A DNA stretch of 43,503 bases, taken from contig JANQHT010000125.1 in NCBI GenBank assembly GCA_028282545.1, positions 1 to 43,503 on the forward strand, read 5' to 3'. A program made the translations under genes and the position numbers. Origin of the DNA: Spirochaetales bacterium. GTDB taxonomy: Bacteria > Spirochaetota > Spirochaetia > DSM-27196 > Alkalispirochaetaceae. Below the pieces are notes generated by a model. It saw nothing but the letters and a program-made list of their open reading frames with translations. It did not search any database and was not told the origin of the DNA. Of this stretch, positions 1-8,815 are shown piece after piece; position 1 is the stretch's first letter, and each line of letters begins with the position of its first letter.

Positions 1-722
1 AGGACTACGTCCACACCGGTCCCGTGTGTAAGTGCGTCGATGTATGCGGGCAGATTGTTCGTCGTGATGTCGATCGCTTCCTCGGCGCCCAGATCGCGAG
101 CGAGTTGGAGGCGCTCCGCGTCCTGGCTCGTACCCGCCACTACTACCCGGCCGCCCTGGAGTTTCGCCGTAGCCGCAGCCAACAGGCCGATCGGACCGGG
201 GCCGGTTACCAGTACGACATCGCTCGCTTTGACCGTTGACCGTTCCATGACCGCATGCACCACGCACGACAGCGGTTCCGCGAGGGCGGCATCTTTCATC
301 GTGACGTTGTCCGGGAGCACGTGCACGTTTGAGGCGCGGACGAGAGCATATTCCGCGAAGACGCCGTCGGTCTTCTGTCCCAGCGCCTTGCGCTCATCGC
401 ACAGGCAGAACCGCCCCGCTTTGCAGAGTTCACACGTACCGCAGTAGTGCTGGTTGGTCTCCGCGACAACGCGGTCGCCAACGTGAAGACCGCCAACCGC
501 CGACCCCACGGCGACGATCACCCCGCTAAACTCGTGCCCCACCGTCATGGGGGGGGCGTCGGCATATGTGTCGTGATAGATATGCAGGTCGGTCCCACAG
601 ATACCCGCGTACGCGATTTCGACCACCACGTCGTCCGGCCCAGGGTCGGGAATGACTACTTCTTCGAGGCGAAACCGCGCGACGCCGGCCTCGAACTTCC
701 GGAGGGCTTTCATTCGTGCCAT
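1..722 (-). CDS. Zinc-dependent medium-chain dehydrogenase, partial (C-terminus beyond window edge)
   Basis: About 240 residues are visible, from an ATG at 722 to the left edge with no stop. The product is an MDR-superfamily polyol or sugar-acid dehydrogenase. Visible marks are the catalytic-zinc segment AGICGTDLHIY, GHEFSG, the structural-zinc cysteine cluster CGTCELCKAGRFCLC, and the start of the Rossmann fold, VTGPGPIGLLAAA. The next ATG (713) would give MKALRKF and is also possible. It begins 8 bp after the end of dctM, so it is probably the last visible gene of the TRAP/uxa operon. Inference: it oxidises or reduces a hydroxyl of the imported sugar acid. The exact substrate cannot be read from the sequence; sorbitol-, threonine- and galactitol-type dehydrogenases share these motifs. 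Confidence 0.88.
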   Translation of the reverse strand, partial: MARMKALRKFEAGVARFRLEEVVIPDPGPDDVVVEIAYAGICGTDLHIYHDTYADAPPMTVGHEFSGVIVAVGSAVGGLHVGDRVVAETNQHYCGTCELCKAGRFCLCDERKALGQKTDGVFAEYALVRASNVHVLPDNVTMKDAALAEPLSCVVHAVMERSTVKASDVVLVTGPGPIGLLAAATAKLQGGRVVVAGTSQDAERLQLARDLGAEEAIDITTNNLPAYIDALTHGTGVDVV

Positions 723-730
723 TGACTGCC

Positions 731-2011
731 TCAGTTGGAGCCGAAGATGAGGTTGGGAAGCCACATCGTAAGATCCGGGAAGATATTTACGAACGCCAGG
801 ACCAGCAGAAGCGGGCCCATAAAGATAAACGTGTTCCGCGCGACCGTCTCCACCGACACATCTGCCACTCCGCTCAGCACGAAGAGAACCGTCCCGAACG
901 GCGGGGTTAGCGTGCCGATCACGAGGTTGAGAATCATGATGATGCCAAACTGGACCGGGTCCATGCCCAAGGCTACCATCACCGGGAGGAGCACCGGCAC
1001 GAGAATGTTGATCGCCGCCACGGTTTCCATGAAGAGACCGACGATCAGCAAAAGCAGGTTGAAGATCAGAATTATTGCCCATTTCGATATGTTCAGGTTG
1101 TTGATCATGGCGACAAGCTGCTGGGGCACCTGCTCACGCGCGAGGATCCACGCAAAGAGTGTCGCCGACGCAACAATAATCAGGACCTGCACCGTCGTTA
1201 CCATCGATGACCGAACCGCTTCCTTGAAACGGGCAAAATCGATCTCACCGTAGATGATTCCGAGAATCAGCGCGTACAAACACGCGATAGCGGCCGCCTC
1301 GGTGGGCGTGAAGTAGCCCACGAAAATGCCGCCCAGGATAATAACCGGCGCAAGGAACGGCAGGAAGCCGTGCCAGAACGCAACGAACTTTTCCTTCACG
1401 GAGTAGCGTCGGCCCGGAGGACAGTTCATACGACCTGCAAGGGTGAAGACCAGGATCATCAGGCTGAGGCCCATCAGAAACCCCGGCACGATACCGGCGG
1501 CGAATAGCCTGCCGATGGACGCGGAGGCGACAACGCCGTAGACGACGATAGGCATGCTGGGTGGAATAATCGGGCCCACGATCGAAGAGGCCGCGGTGAT
1601 ACCGATCGTCATGCGTTCGTCGTATTTCGCGTCGCGCATCGCCTTGATTTCGATCGAACCGAGACCGCCGGCGTCCGCAATCGCTGCGCCGGACATGCCG
1701 GCAAAGATGATGCTGGAAACGATGTTGACGTGCGCCAAACCACCCTTGAGCCTGCCCACAAACGCCGCGCACGTGTCGAAAATCCGTGTGGTGACGCCGC
1801 TCGTGTTCATGAGGTTGCCGGCGAAAATGAAAAACGGAATGGCAAGCAGACTGTACGTGTTCACACCCGCGACCATTCGCTGAATAGCGACAAAACTCGG
1901 AATGCTCGCGTCAAACAATACATATACCAGCGAGGGTATCCCGATCGAAACGGCCACCGGGAGTCCTGCCGCCAACAGAACGAATAACAGCAATACCATC
2001 AATCCAATCAC
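731..2011 (-). CDS. dctM: TRAP transporter large permease, DctM family
   Basis: This 426-residue protein is the large, roughly 12-helix membrane subunit of a tripartite ATP-independent periplasmic (TRAP) transporter. It uses an ion gradient to move a substrate delivered by the DctP binding protein. Long hydrophobic segments run through the whole length. Family patterns include the N-terminal hydrophobic run with GLPVAVSIG, FAGMSGAAIADAGGLGSIE near residue 105, and the C-terminal LNLVIGTLTPPFGTVLFV. The start is a GTG overlapping the dctQ stop (GTGA), which implies translational coupling. The length is normal for DctM. Together with the dctP and dctQ of the same operon it makes a complete transporter, probably for a hexuronate or aldonate given the uxa-type enzymes between them. 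Confidence 0.96.
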   Translation of the reverse strand: MIGLMVLLLFVLLAAGLPVAVSIGIPSLVYVLFDASIPSFVAIQRMVAGVNTYSLLAIPFFIFAGNLMNTSGVTTRIFDTCAAFVGRLKGGLAHVNIVSSIIFAGMSGAAIADAGGLGSIEIKAMRDAKYDERMTIGITAASSIVGPIIPPSMPIVVYGVVASASIGRLFAAGIVPGFLMGLSLMILVFTLAGRMNCPPGRRYSVKEKFVAFWHGFLPFLAPVIILGGIFVGYFTPTEAAAIACLYALILGIIYGEIDFARFKEAVRSSMVTTVQVLIIVASATLFAWILAREQVPQQLVAMINNLNISKWAIILIFNLLLLIVGLFMETVAAINILVPVLLPVMVALGMDPVQFGIIMILNLVIGTLTPPFGTVLFVLSGVADVSVETVARNTFIFMGPLLLVLAFVNIFPDLTMWLPNLIFGSN

Positions 2012-2493
2012 GATTCAGTCGTCTCCCCTACTCCCCTGAGGTATCTCACTTCGGTTTGAATCTCGCGAGCCACGAACCCCGCGGCGCCGATCGGAACGAC
2101 AATATAGAGCCAGAACTGACGGACCTGCATCGCGGACGAACGAAGATTCCACGTTCGCAATGCAAGTTGCAGCCCCAGCACCACCAGCAGCACCATAAAC
2201 GTCAGTACGACCAGAGATTTCACGGCGTGAAACACGACTCGTCCACGCGGTGATAACCGCTCGTCGAGAGCAGACGATACTGATTCGATCTTGATGTGGG
2301 CGTTAATGCGCCGCAGGTAGGCGATCCCGATAAACGTGAGCCACACCTCGGCGTAACGGCTAAACTCAAGACTCCACGCAAACGACAGGCGAAACACCAC
2401 GCGCGCGAACACCTGCAACAACATCACGACCGAAATCAACAGGAAGACGGCCGCCGGTGCGTACGCCTCCAATTTCCGATACAACTCTTTCAT
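2008..2493 (-). CDS. dctQ: TRAP transporter small permease, DctQ family
   Basis: This 161-residue protein has four hydrophobic segments, as expected of the small TRAP membrane subunit. It has the typical features of an R/W-rich linker after helix 2 (LEFSRYAEVWLTFIGIAYLRR) shown here only in part: SRYAEVWLTFIGIAYL. The reading frame is open upstream to 2544, but the ATG at 2493 is preferred. It is preceded by a GGAGAG ribosome site and gives MKELYRKLEAYAP, a normal cytoplasmic N-terminus. The stop overlaps the GTG of dctM. A gap of about 77 bp separates it from the upstream dehydrogenase gene. Confidence 0.93.
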   Translation of the reverse strand: MKELYRKLEAYAPAAVFLLISVVMLLQVFARVVFRLSFAWSLEFSRYAEVWLTFIGIAYLRRINAHIKIESVSSALDERLSPRGRVVFHAVKSLVVLTFMVLLVVLGLQLALRTWNLRSSAMQVRQFWLYIVVPIGAAGFVAREIQTEVRYLRGVGETTES

Positions 2494-2570
2494 CGCTCTC
2501 TCCGTTCGATACCGAGAGGTCGGTAGCCCGCCCCCGGCAATCATTCAGTTTCCGACCGGTAACGACGGTC

Positions 2571-3602
2571 CTACTTCAACACACTCGGGAAATCAATCAA
2601 CAGTTTAATCACGTCTGTGCGATTCCGCTTCCAGAAATCGAACGCCTCATCCATCGCCGCAAACTCAAAGCGGGAGCTCACCAGTTGTGTCGTGTCCGGA
2701 AACGCCGCCGGGAGACTCCGGATCGTCTGTTCGAAGTCTTCTCTCAGCGCGTTTCGCGTCCCGCAGACGGTCAGCTCCTTGCTCACGATAGGCTTGGTAT
2801 TAAACGCCACCGTACCGGCGTGATATCCGAGAAACACGACCCGGCCCGAGACGCAGACCGTCTCCAGGCACATCGTGACGACCTCGTCGGCGCCGACGGC
2901 GTCGATACACACCTCAGGTCCCCAACTGCCGGATACATCGCGCACCTGGTCCGCGAAGCGTTCGCCATCAACCGGCACGGTATGGTTCGCACCCATGACG
3001 CGTGCCAGTTCCAGTTTGGCCGGTGAAATGTCGGTCACGATGACCGTAGCGCCACGCCGCTGCAGCTCTTTCATGATGCCGATCCCGATAAGACCAAAAC
3101 CAAACAACAGGACCGCGCGACCATTCGCCTCGCCCGCCTGGCAAGCGGCGTGGGTTGCCACGCTCATCGGTTCTACCAGGGCGAGTTGATCGAACGTCAG
3201 ACCATCACCCAAAACGAAATCCGCGTGGTGAACCGTCATGAGTGGACGCGCGGCCCCGTCACGGCCCACCCCGAGCGTCCGGTTGTTTGCACACGTGTTG
3301 ACGCGTCCATTTCTGCACGCGGGGCATTCGCCGCAACTGCTGTACGGTATCACGGTTCCACGCCGGCCCTTGTGGTACCAGGCGGGAACGTTTCGACCCA
3401 CGTCCACGATCTCCGCACCGATCTCGTGACCCGGAACGATTGGAAACTCGACCATGGGATTCATACCCGTATAGGTTTTCAGGTCACTGCCGCACAGCCC
3501 CAGCCGTCGGATCGAAACAAGCAACTCGCCTTCGCCGGGAGTTGGATCGGGTTGTGTATCAAACACCCCCTGGTGAGGCGCCGCGAAGCGAAACGTATTC
3601 AC
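2571..3602 (-). CDS. Zinc-dependent alcohol dehydrogenase, possibly L-galactonate/L-gulonate 5-dehydrogenase-like
   Basis: This 343-residue MDR-family enzyme has catalytic-zinc residues in GLCGSDLK and GHEIGAE, four structural-zinc cysteines in SSCGECPACRNGRVNTC, and NAD-binding LLFGFGLIGIGIM. The stretch TLGVGRDGA after the zinc loop resembles LGVHRDGG, which I recall from the RspB and YjjN/LgoD type of L-gulonate and L-galactonate 5-dehydrogenases. Such enzymes make fructuronate or tagaturonate. That fits the neighbouring uxaB- and uxaE-like genes, but the substrate is inference. The start is a GTG at 3602 whose GTGA overlaps the uxaB stop, so the two are coupled. Other sugar-alcohol dehydrogenases remain possible. 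Confidence 0.85.
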   Translation of the reverse strand: MNTFRFAAPHQGVFDTQPDPTPGEGELLVSIRRLGLCGSDLKTYTGMNPMVEFPIVPGHEIGAEIVDVGRNVPAWYHKGRRGTVIPYSSCGECPACRNGRVNTCANNRTLGVGRDGAARPLMTVHHADFVLGDGLTFDQLALVEPMSVATHAACQAGEANGRAVLLFGFGLIGIGIMKELQRRGATVIVTDISPAKLELARVMGANHTVPVDGERFADQVRDVSGSWGPEVCIDAVGADEVVTMCLETVCVSGRVVFLGYHAGTVAFNTKPIVSKELTVCGTRNALREDFEQTIRSLPAAFPDTTQLVSSRFEFAAMDEAFDFWKRNRTDVIKLLIDFPSVLK

Positions 3603-5077
3603 TCCGACTGCTCCCTAAACTGTGCGAAGTACCGGCCAATCGTTCCGTCCTTCATCGCGGCGACGTGTCTCGCGAGCGCCGCGATAAAATCCGCGGAAAG
3701 ATCGAGCGGTTCACCCCACAGCGATTCGCTTTGCGTGAGATCCCGCAGAATGGCGGGCTCTTCCAGGCCGGCGCCGCCGTGCGCTGTCCTGATGGCCACG
3801 ATCGCATCGAGGATCTCACCGTTGTCGCGCACGGTGAAACTGGAACCATTGTAGGTCGCACGGTATTCCCCGTTCTCCCTGGCCGTTACGTTGAAATAGA
3901 GGAACAACACACCGAGGCTCGCAACCAGGAACGGTGCGTCCTGCGGCCGGTCGAGGAAGCAGCGGAGCGACGGAAGGACGCGAGTCTTGTACTTGGAAAA
4001 GCAATTGAGGTTGATATCTGAGAGATAATGCTTGATGTAAGGGTTTCGCAACCGGATCAGGGAACGTTTCGCGAACGCCGCCTTGTCATTGGGCGGCAAC
4101 TCCACCGACGGGACAATCTCCTGGTAGAGGCACCGTTCCATTGCCGGGCCGATCTCGTCGTGTTCAATCGCCTCTTTCTCCGTTTCGATCCCCGCGAGAA
4201 AGCCGACCATCGACATGAAGGTCTGCAACCCGTTGAGGAGCCGTACCTTGATCGTTCGGTATGCGCTGATGTCGTCCGTCCAGATGACTTCAATTCCCGA
4301 TTGTTCGACAGGGATCTCATGGCGATAGCGCGAGTCCCCCTCGATCACCAGGAACTGGAACGCTTCGCCGGTCACAAAGAGATTGTCGCGGTATCCAAGG
4401 ATCCCTTCAAATACGCCGATTGCATCGTGCGGATACCCGGTGACGATTCCGTCAACGAGAGTGTTGAAAAAAATGTTGTATGTCGTCAGCCAATGCACGA
4501 ACTGATCGCCCAGATCATGGTGCGTCGCCAGACGGACGAGAATCTGGAACAACACGTTGCCGTTGTTTTCGATGAGTTCGCAGGGAAAGATGAGACACCC
4601 CCGGTCCGCGGCTCCGCTAAAGAACTCGTACCGATTGTAGAGGAACGAAAGCAGCTTTCCGGGAAAGGACTCCGGCGGCCGGCGACTGGGTGTGTCTGAT
4701 TCGTCGTAGATAATGCCCGCTTCGGTCGTGTTCGATATGATGATGCGAATATCTTTCGAACGCGATAGTTCCACAAAACGATCAAACTCGTTGAATGGAT
4801 CGATCCCGAGTTTCACCGACTCCACCACCTCGGTCTCCTGGCGTCCGTTCTCCTGGAGGCATACGGTGTACAAGTTCCCCTGCGCCCCCAACTCCGTGAC
4901 TTTGCCCGACCTGATGGGCTGTACAACCGCAACCTGGCCCTGGAAGAGGTTTTTTCTGTTGAGGTCATGAATCGCCTTGTCCCAGAATGCGCGGAGGAAA
5001 CTACCTTCTCCGAACTGCAGGACCTTCACGGGATAGTCGTAACTCCTGGGATACGACGCGATCGCAGGTGTGATCAT
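3599..5077 (-). CDS. uxaB: Tagaturonate reductase / altronate oxidoreductase family protein
   Basis: This 492-residue protein belongs to the polyol-specific long-chain (mannitol dehydrogenase-like) dehydrogenases and is closest in character to UxaB, which interconverts D-tagaturonate and D-altronate with NAD(H). The N-terminal nucleotide-binding stretch is VLQFGEGSFLRAFWD (residues about 19-33). Further UxaB-like patterns are SNTTEAGI and FPCELIENNGN. The length matches the family (480-490). In the catalytic K-x4-N-x2-H signature, K277 and N282 are present but the histidine position is Q285, in LNGLQT. The ATG overlaps the uxaE-like stop (ATGA), with GGAGG just upstream. It lies in the middle of the TRAP operon. 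Confidence 0.85.
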   Translation of the reverse strand: MITPAIASYPRSYDYPVKVLQFGEGSFLRAFWDKAIHDLNRKNLFQGQVAVVQPIRSGKVTELGAQGNLYTVCLQENGRQETEVVESVKLGIDPFNEFDRFVELSRSKDIRIIISNTTEAGIIYDESDTPSRRPPESFPGKLLSFLYNRYEFFSGAADRGCLIFPCELIENNGNVLFQILVRLATHHDLGDQFVHWLTTYNIFFNTLVDGIVTGYPHDAIGVFEGILGYRDNLFVTGEAFQFLVIEGDSRYRHEIPVEQSGIEVIWTDDISAYRTIKVRLLNGLQTFMSMVGFLAGIETEKEAIEHDEIGPAMERCLYQEIVPSVELPPNDKAAFAKRSLIRLRNPYIKHYLSDINLNCFSKYKTRVLPSLRCFLDRPQDAPFLVASLGVLFLYFNVTARENGEYRATYNGSSFTVRDNGEILDAIVAIRTAHGGAGLEEPAILRDLTQSESLWGEPLDLSADFIAALARHVAAMKDGTIGRYFAQFREQSE

Positions 5078-6765
5078 GGGGCCTCCGTTTCAAACAGATC
5101 TGATACCAGTGGGTCCAGGTACGCTTCCCATCGACGCCCGTATTCTGTGTAGACATTGTCAGGAAGGCCGTACAGAACCTCCCGAAGCTGGTAGGTACCG
5201 TCGGAATCGGGGATGCCGACCGGTGGATAGCAGTAGTGGTGAAAGATGCTCGAATGGGGAGAGCGATCCGTCGACGCGAGTTCAACGCACTCCGCGGCGA
5301 ATCGCGAACCCTCACGCGCCTGTTCCCGGGCAAACGCGACTGAGTGATCCCACCACGTCTGAAACGCCTCGGGTGCCAACTCAAAGACAACTTCCGCGAA
5401 GAGCTCCTGGCTCACGGGTGAGATCTTGAAGTGCACGTTTCCGCCGGTGGCCGCGTGAATCACTCGCCGCGTTTTCGAAGAGAGATCGTCACCGGAATGC
5501 ACGTCTATCGTGACACCAAACGCCTCGGCTACGGCGCCAATCTCCTGCAGCCGGCCGGAGAGGAAGTCGAGCCCGCCGGGCATCGCGTAGTCTCGTCCCT
5601 TTTCAACGCCCCAGTTCGGTGCAATATGCGTGACACCGACGCCGCGGCGCCGGAGTTCGCGAAGCACAAAAAGGATCTCCTCCGGCGTTGTAATGTTCTC
5701 CCGGACACTGAACTCAGCTGGAATTTCATCGACACTCCACTCCAAGTCGTACGTACCCACGCCGCGCACGTTCGCGAGGTAGGCGTCAAGCTGTTCGAGA
5801 ACGTAGAAACTCTCACCGTACTTCTTGAGCATCTGCGCGACAAACGCGCGGCCGAGGCGCCGCTCACCATTGTCACAATCGCAGTGGAAGGAAACAAGCG
5901 AGTCAACCGATTCGCCAATGGCAGCGGCATACCGGGAGTCCCCGTCCCGATCGAATGAAAAATCGATGAGCGCGGACGTGTCGATCGTGAAAAATGAGTA
6001 GTTACGGCACGCATCAATCGTTCCACGAGCGCGTTCAAGACCCGCGTCCCAATCCTCGACCTTGATGTGGTCCGCGTCCGACCCGTACGGAACCGCCGCG
6101 TTGTGGATAAACGCTTCGACCGTTCCCCGCAGCCACAGGCCTTCGAAGGTACTCCCGGTATGCCCCTCTTTGATCGTTCCAAAACTGTAGAGATAGACGT
6201 CGCGAGCCGCCTCGCCTCTCTCTATCTCATTCAGCACCCGCACTTCTCGCACACTATTTTGAATCAGGTTTGCATGGAGATTCCGACGGTTGAGGACGCG
6301 AATTGAAGGTGCCCACGAGTATGTGGTCATCCGACTTCCAATTCCGATGCGAGGTGTGTTGCCGAGCCTGACCGAGTGAATCCCGGGCTGCGTTTCATCG
6401 ACAAACGCTCGAGTGGAATCGTAGTTGCACGGGAAAAGACTCCATGGACTACCATCATTCGTAGCCACGGTGTGGAACGCCCGCCCAAAACGATCGGTGA
6501 TGGGAGTGCCGCGAACGGCGAAAAAGTGCTCATGATTTGCACCGCGAACGAGTAACGTTGCGGAGTCCCCGGTCCGTCCGGGCGAAAAGAACTCGAGCTC
6601 TCCCGCGGTGAAGGTCATCTGGAAATCACTCATCGGGATTTTCAGACGCTTCTGAACATCCCGATTCGAGAACTCGCGTGCTATCCAATCCGTGTCCGAA
6701 GTGAGCGTGCCCGCCACCGCCGGTCGCAGATCGGGTCCAGGAGTGCGAAACTCATGGTCATTCAT
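5074..6765 (-). CDS. uxaE: Tagaturonate epimerase family protein (UxaE-like)
   Basis: This 563-residue protein resembles the tagaturonate-fructuronate epimerase family first described as UxaE in Thermotoga maritima. Recognition rests on my memory of the family pattern: ADHIKV near residue 230, the IDVHSGDD stretch near residue 430 (family: VHSGSDKF) followed by GNVHFKIS (family: H-V-K-T-A-G). No signal peptide or membrane segment is visible. It starts with ATG behind a GAGGG site and overlaps uxaB by 4 bp. Role, if correct: it links the galacturonate branch (tagaturonate) with the glucuronate branch (fructuronate), so one set of downstream enzymes serves both. It is somewhat long for the family, mainly at the N-terminus. 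The family call is fairly sure; the reaction is inferred. Confidence 0.75.
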   Translation of the reverse strand: MNDHEFRTPGPDLRPAVAGTLTSDTDWIAREFSNRDVQKRLKIPMSDFQMTFTAGELEFFSPGRTGDSATLLVRGANHEHFFAVRGTPITDRFGRAFHTVATNDGSPWSLFPCNYDSTRAFVDETQPGIHSVRLGNTPRIGIGSRMTTYSWAPSIRVLNRRNLHANLIQNSVREVRVLNEIERGEAARDVYLYSFGTIKEGHTGSTFEGLWLRGTVEAFIHNAAVPYGSDADHIKVEDWDAGLERARGTIDACRNYSFFTIDTSALIDFSFDRDGDSRYAAAIGESVDSLVSFHCDCDNGERRLGRAFVAQMLKKYGESFYVLEQLDAYLANVRGVGTYDLEWSVDEIPAEFSVRENITTPEEILFVLRELRRRGVGVTHIAPNWGVEKGRDYAMPGGLDFLSGRLQEIGAVAEAFGVTIDVHSGDDLSSKTRRVIHAATGGNVHFKISPVSQELFAEVVFELAPEAFQTWWDHSVAFAREQAREGSRFAAECVELASTDRSPHSSIFHHYCYPPVGIPDSDGTYQLREVLYGLPDNVYTEYGRRWEAYLDPLVSDLFETEAP

Positions 6766-6785
6766 GTGCTGGTTCCCTCGGACTG

Positions 6786-7499
6786 CTACGACATATACGC
6801 GCCGGCATTGACGTGGAGCGTTTCACCGGTAACGTCTCCGGCCTCGGCTGACAGCAGATACCGCACCGCGTGGGCAACTGCCACGGTGTCCACCAGGCGG
6901 TTGAGCGGTGATCGCGCCATGGCCGCCGACCGCTGGTCAACCGTCAGATCCTTCAACATGGGTGTATCGACGACGCCGGGGGCCACACAGTTGACGCGCA
7001 CGTTGTACTGCGCAAACTGGGCCGCCATCGTGCGGCTCATCGCGACGACTCCCGCTTTTGAAGCGCCGTACGACAGGCTGGAAAACATCGACGATTGAAC
7101 GGCGCTTATCGACGCGATGTTCACGATCGATCCCCCGCCTGACGTAACCATCCTACGGAGTACTGAGCGTGCAACCAAAAATGTCCCGGTCAGGTTTATC
7201 CGCAGTACGCGCTCCCACTCCTCCAACGTCTCCTCAAGCGCGGTGCTGGACGAGAGCACACCGGCACAATTGACGAGGGCATCGATGCGCCCGTATCGCG
7301 TGATGACCTCTCTGACGGCCAAATCCACGCTGGGTTCGTCGGCCACATCGCACTCGATAAACGCCCCCGCGTCTCGCTCCGATTTATTGACGTCAAGTCC
7401 AACGACCGTGTAGGCGCACGTGGAGAGTACGTCCCGGACTCTGCCGCCGATTCCTCCGGCGGATCCGGTTACGATGCAAATGTGTTCCGATGTACTCAT
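6786..7499 (-). CDS. Short-chain dehydrogenase/reductase (SDR)
   Basis: This 237-residue classical SDR carries a TGSAGGIGG cofactor loop near residue 11 and LVNCAG in the middle. The catalytic serine is in NIASISA and YGASK supplies the Tyr and Lys. The C-terminal TGETLHVNAG is also typical. The acidic residue after beta-2 (GLDVN) suggests NAD rather than NADP. It lies 20 bp upstream of the uxaE-like gene in the TRAP operon and follows a terminator-like hairpin after dctP. The start ATG at 7499 has AAAGGAG about 11 bp upstream. A sugar or sugar-acid substrate is likely from context; sequence alone does not show which. Confidence 0.9.
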   Translation of the reverse strand: MSTSEHICIVTGSAGGIGGRVRDVLSTCAYTVVGLDVNKSERDAGAFIECDVADEPSVDLAVREVITRYGRIDALVNCAGVLSSSTALEETLEEWERVLRINLTGTFLVARSVLRRMVTSGGGSIVNIASISAVQSSMFSSLSYGASKAGVVAMSRTMAAQFAQYNVRVNCVAPGVVDTPMLKDLTVDQRSAAMARSPLNRLVDTVAVAHAVRYLLSAEAGDVTGETLHVNAGAYMS

Positions 7500-7559
7500 T
7501 GAAATGCGAACTCCTTTACGAACAAACGATGGGGACGGACGGACGGCGAACGAAGCTCA

Positions 7560-7601
7560 AGAAAAGGGGTGCACAAACGCGTGAACACGTCGGTGCACCC
7601 C
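7560..7601 (-). terminator. Hairpin with T-run between dctP and SDR (terminator or attenuator)
   Basis: Nine-base arms GGGGTGCAC (7566-7574) and GTGCACCCC (7593-7601) are perfect inverted repeats. Read on the minus strand, the right arm is followed by TTTTCTT. An inner CGTG/CACG pairing can extend the fold. It lies 25 bp after the dctP stop and ahead of the SDR, so it probably ends part of the transcripts and leaves dctP the most abundant message. The rest of the operon would then depend on read-through, since no obvious second promoter is seen. Confidence 0.75.
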
Positions 7602-7625
7602 GGTGGTCACCCGATTGTTGGGTAC

Positions 7626-8645
7626 CTACTGCATGTTCTGGATTCGAGCGTGCAGATCGGTGCCGTAATCAGACCACCAATCGCTGAATTCCTGGGGCAT
7701 CGATGCCGTCGCTTCCACGAATGACTGAATGTCAGGCTGGTTTACGGTAAGGCCCTGTTCCTCGAAGAATGCCACGAGACTGGCGTCATCTTCGTTGAGC
7801 AGTTCCACGATGTATTGGGAAGACTGCTCGAACGCGTCCAGGATGATCTCCTGGTCCGAATCGCTCAGACTCTCAAACTTGTCGTCGTTCATCACAAAGA
7901 AACAGGTATTGGTGACGTGCTTGGTAAGATTGATGACGTCCTGGACTTCGTAGAACTTCATCGCCTGGATTGACGACATTGGGTTTTCGAGTCCATCGAC
8001 AACACCCTGCTGGAGTGCAAGATACGCCTCTGCATACGCAATGGGCGTCGGGTTGGCACCCATTGCCTTGCCGTACGCAACGGTAATCGTTTGTTCGGGA
8101 ACACGCAGTTTGAAACCGTCGAGATCCGCGGGCGTGTTGATCGGGCGATTTGAGGTCAGTTGACGAACGCCCCACGAGCTGACGCCGATGATCTTGCCAC
8201 CAAACTCAGCGCGGAAGTCTTCCCACAGTTCCGCTGCGATATCGCTCTTGGCAAAGCTGAGCACGTGGTCGTTGTCACGAAACGTGTACGGCATCTCGAG
8301 AACGTTGATCGGCTTGAACAGCGTACCGAGCTGGCCAGCGCCCGCCTCGGCGATGTCGATCGAACCAAAGAGCGTTTGTTCGAGAATTTCCGGTTCGGTC
8401 CCGAGTTGGGAGGACGGGTAGATCTCGATCTGAATCCGGTTCTGCGTCTCTTTCGCCACGATCTCGGCCGCCATTTCCGCACCCTTGTGCCACGCGTGGG
8501 ACGGATCGTAAATGTGACCCAGTCTCAAAACCATCGTTTCTTCCGCCGCGTCGCTCGCATCCTGTTGCCCGGTTGCAAACGCCGTCATCGCGGACGCAAC
8601 CAACAACAATGCAACCAACGCCGCAATTTGCCGTGTCCTTTTCAT
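7626..8645 (-). CDS. dctP: TRAP transporter substrate-binding protein, DctP family
   Basis: This 339-residue exported protein has a basic start (MKRTRQ), a hydrophobic core and the leader end AFATGQQ. It is the periplasmic receptor of the TRAP transporter encoded by dctQ and dctM downstream. The DctP pattern LDGFKLRVPEQ (residues about 155-165) contains the arginine that family structures show pairing with a substrate carboxylate, so an organic or sugar acid ligand is expected. Other family stretches are ALQQGVVDGLENP and EVQDVINLTKH. The frame is open to 8687, but the ATG at 8645 with GAGGAGG at the right distance is clearly the start. It is the first gene of the operon. Confidence 0.95.
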   Translation of the reverse strand: MKRTRQIAALVALLLVASAMTAFATGQQDASDAAEETMVLRLGHIYDPSHAWHKGAEMAAEIVAKETQNRIQIEIYPSSQLGTEPEILEQTLFGSIDIAEAGAGQLGTLFKPINVLEMPYTFRDNDHVLSFAKSDIAAELWEDFRAEFGGKIIGVSSWGVRQLTSNRPINTPADLDGFKLRVPEQTITVAYGKAMGANPTPIAYAEAYLALQQGVVDGLENPMSSIQAMKFYEVQDVINLTKHVTNTCFFVMNDDKFESLSDSDQEIILDAFEQSSQYIVELLNEDDASLVAFFEEQGLTVNQPDIQSFVEATASMPQEFSDWWSDYGTDLHARIQNMQ

Positions 8646-8676
8646 GATTCCTCCTCTCGGAATGTAAGATATGTTA

Positions 8677-8705
8677 TATGTTATCACAGATCACATAATT
8701 GTCAA
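8677..8705 (-). promoter_or_regulatory. dctP promoter with an embedded operator palindrome
   Basis: On the minus strand a perfect TTGACA (8700-8705) is followed after 16 bp by TAACAT (8678-8683), a plausible sigma-70-type promoter. Overlapping it, 8677-8697 forms an inverted repeat with arms TATGTGAT and ATAACATA (7 of 8 pairing) around five bases. A repressor bound here would cover the space between -35 and -10. The best candidate is the divergent GntR/FCD regulator at 8816. The promoter call is from consensus matching only. Confidence 0.6.
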
Positions 8706-8716
8706 CTGCGAACGGA

Positions 8717-8746
8717 TTGCAATTTTCGGCCGGGGTCTGGTATTAC
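8717..8746 (+). promoter_or_regulatory. Possible promoter for the divergent GntR regulator
   Basis: TTGCAA (8717-8722) and TATTAC (8741-8746) are separated by 18 bp and point toward the regulator at 8816. The match to consensus is moderate and nothing else supports it. The operator at 8677-8697 lies upstream of it, so autoregulation would need looping or blocking from upstream. Confidence 0.35.
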
Positions 8747-8815
8747 CTTGTTACGTTCTGAGGCGACCATGGCTGCAACGCTCTCGTCGCCTATCATTAG
8801 GACTACCCGTTTGTT

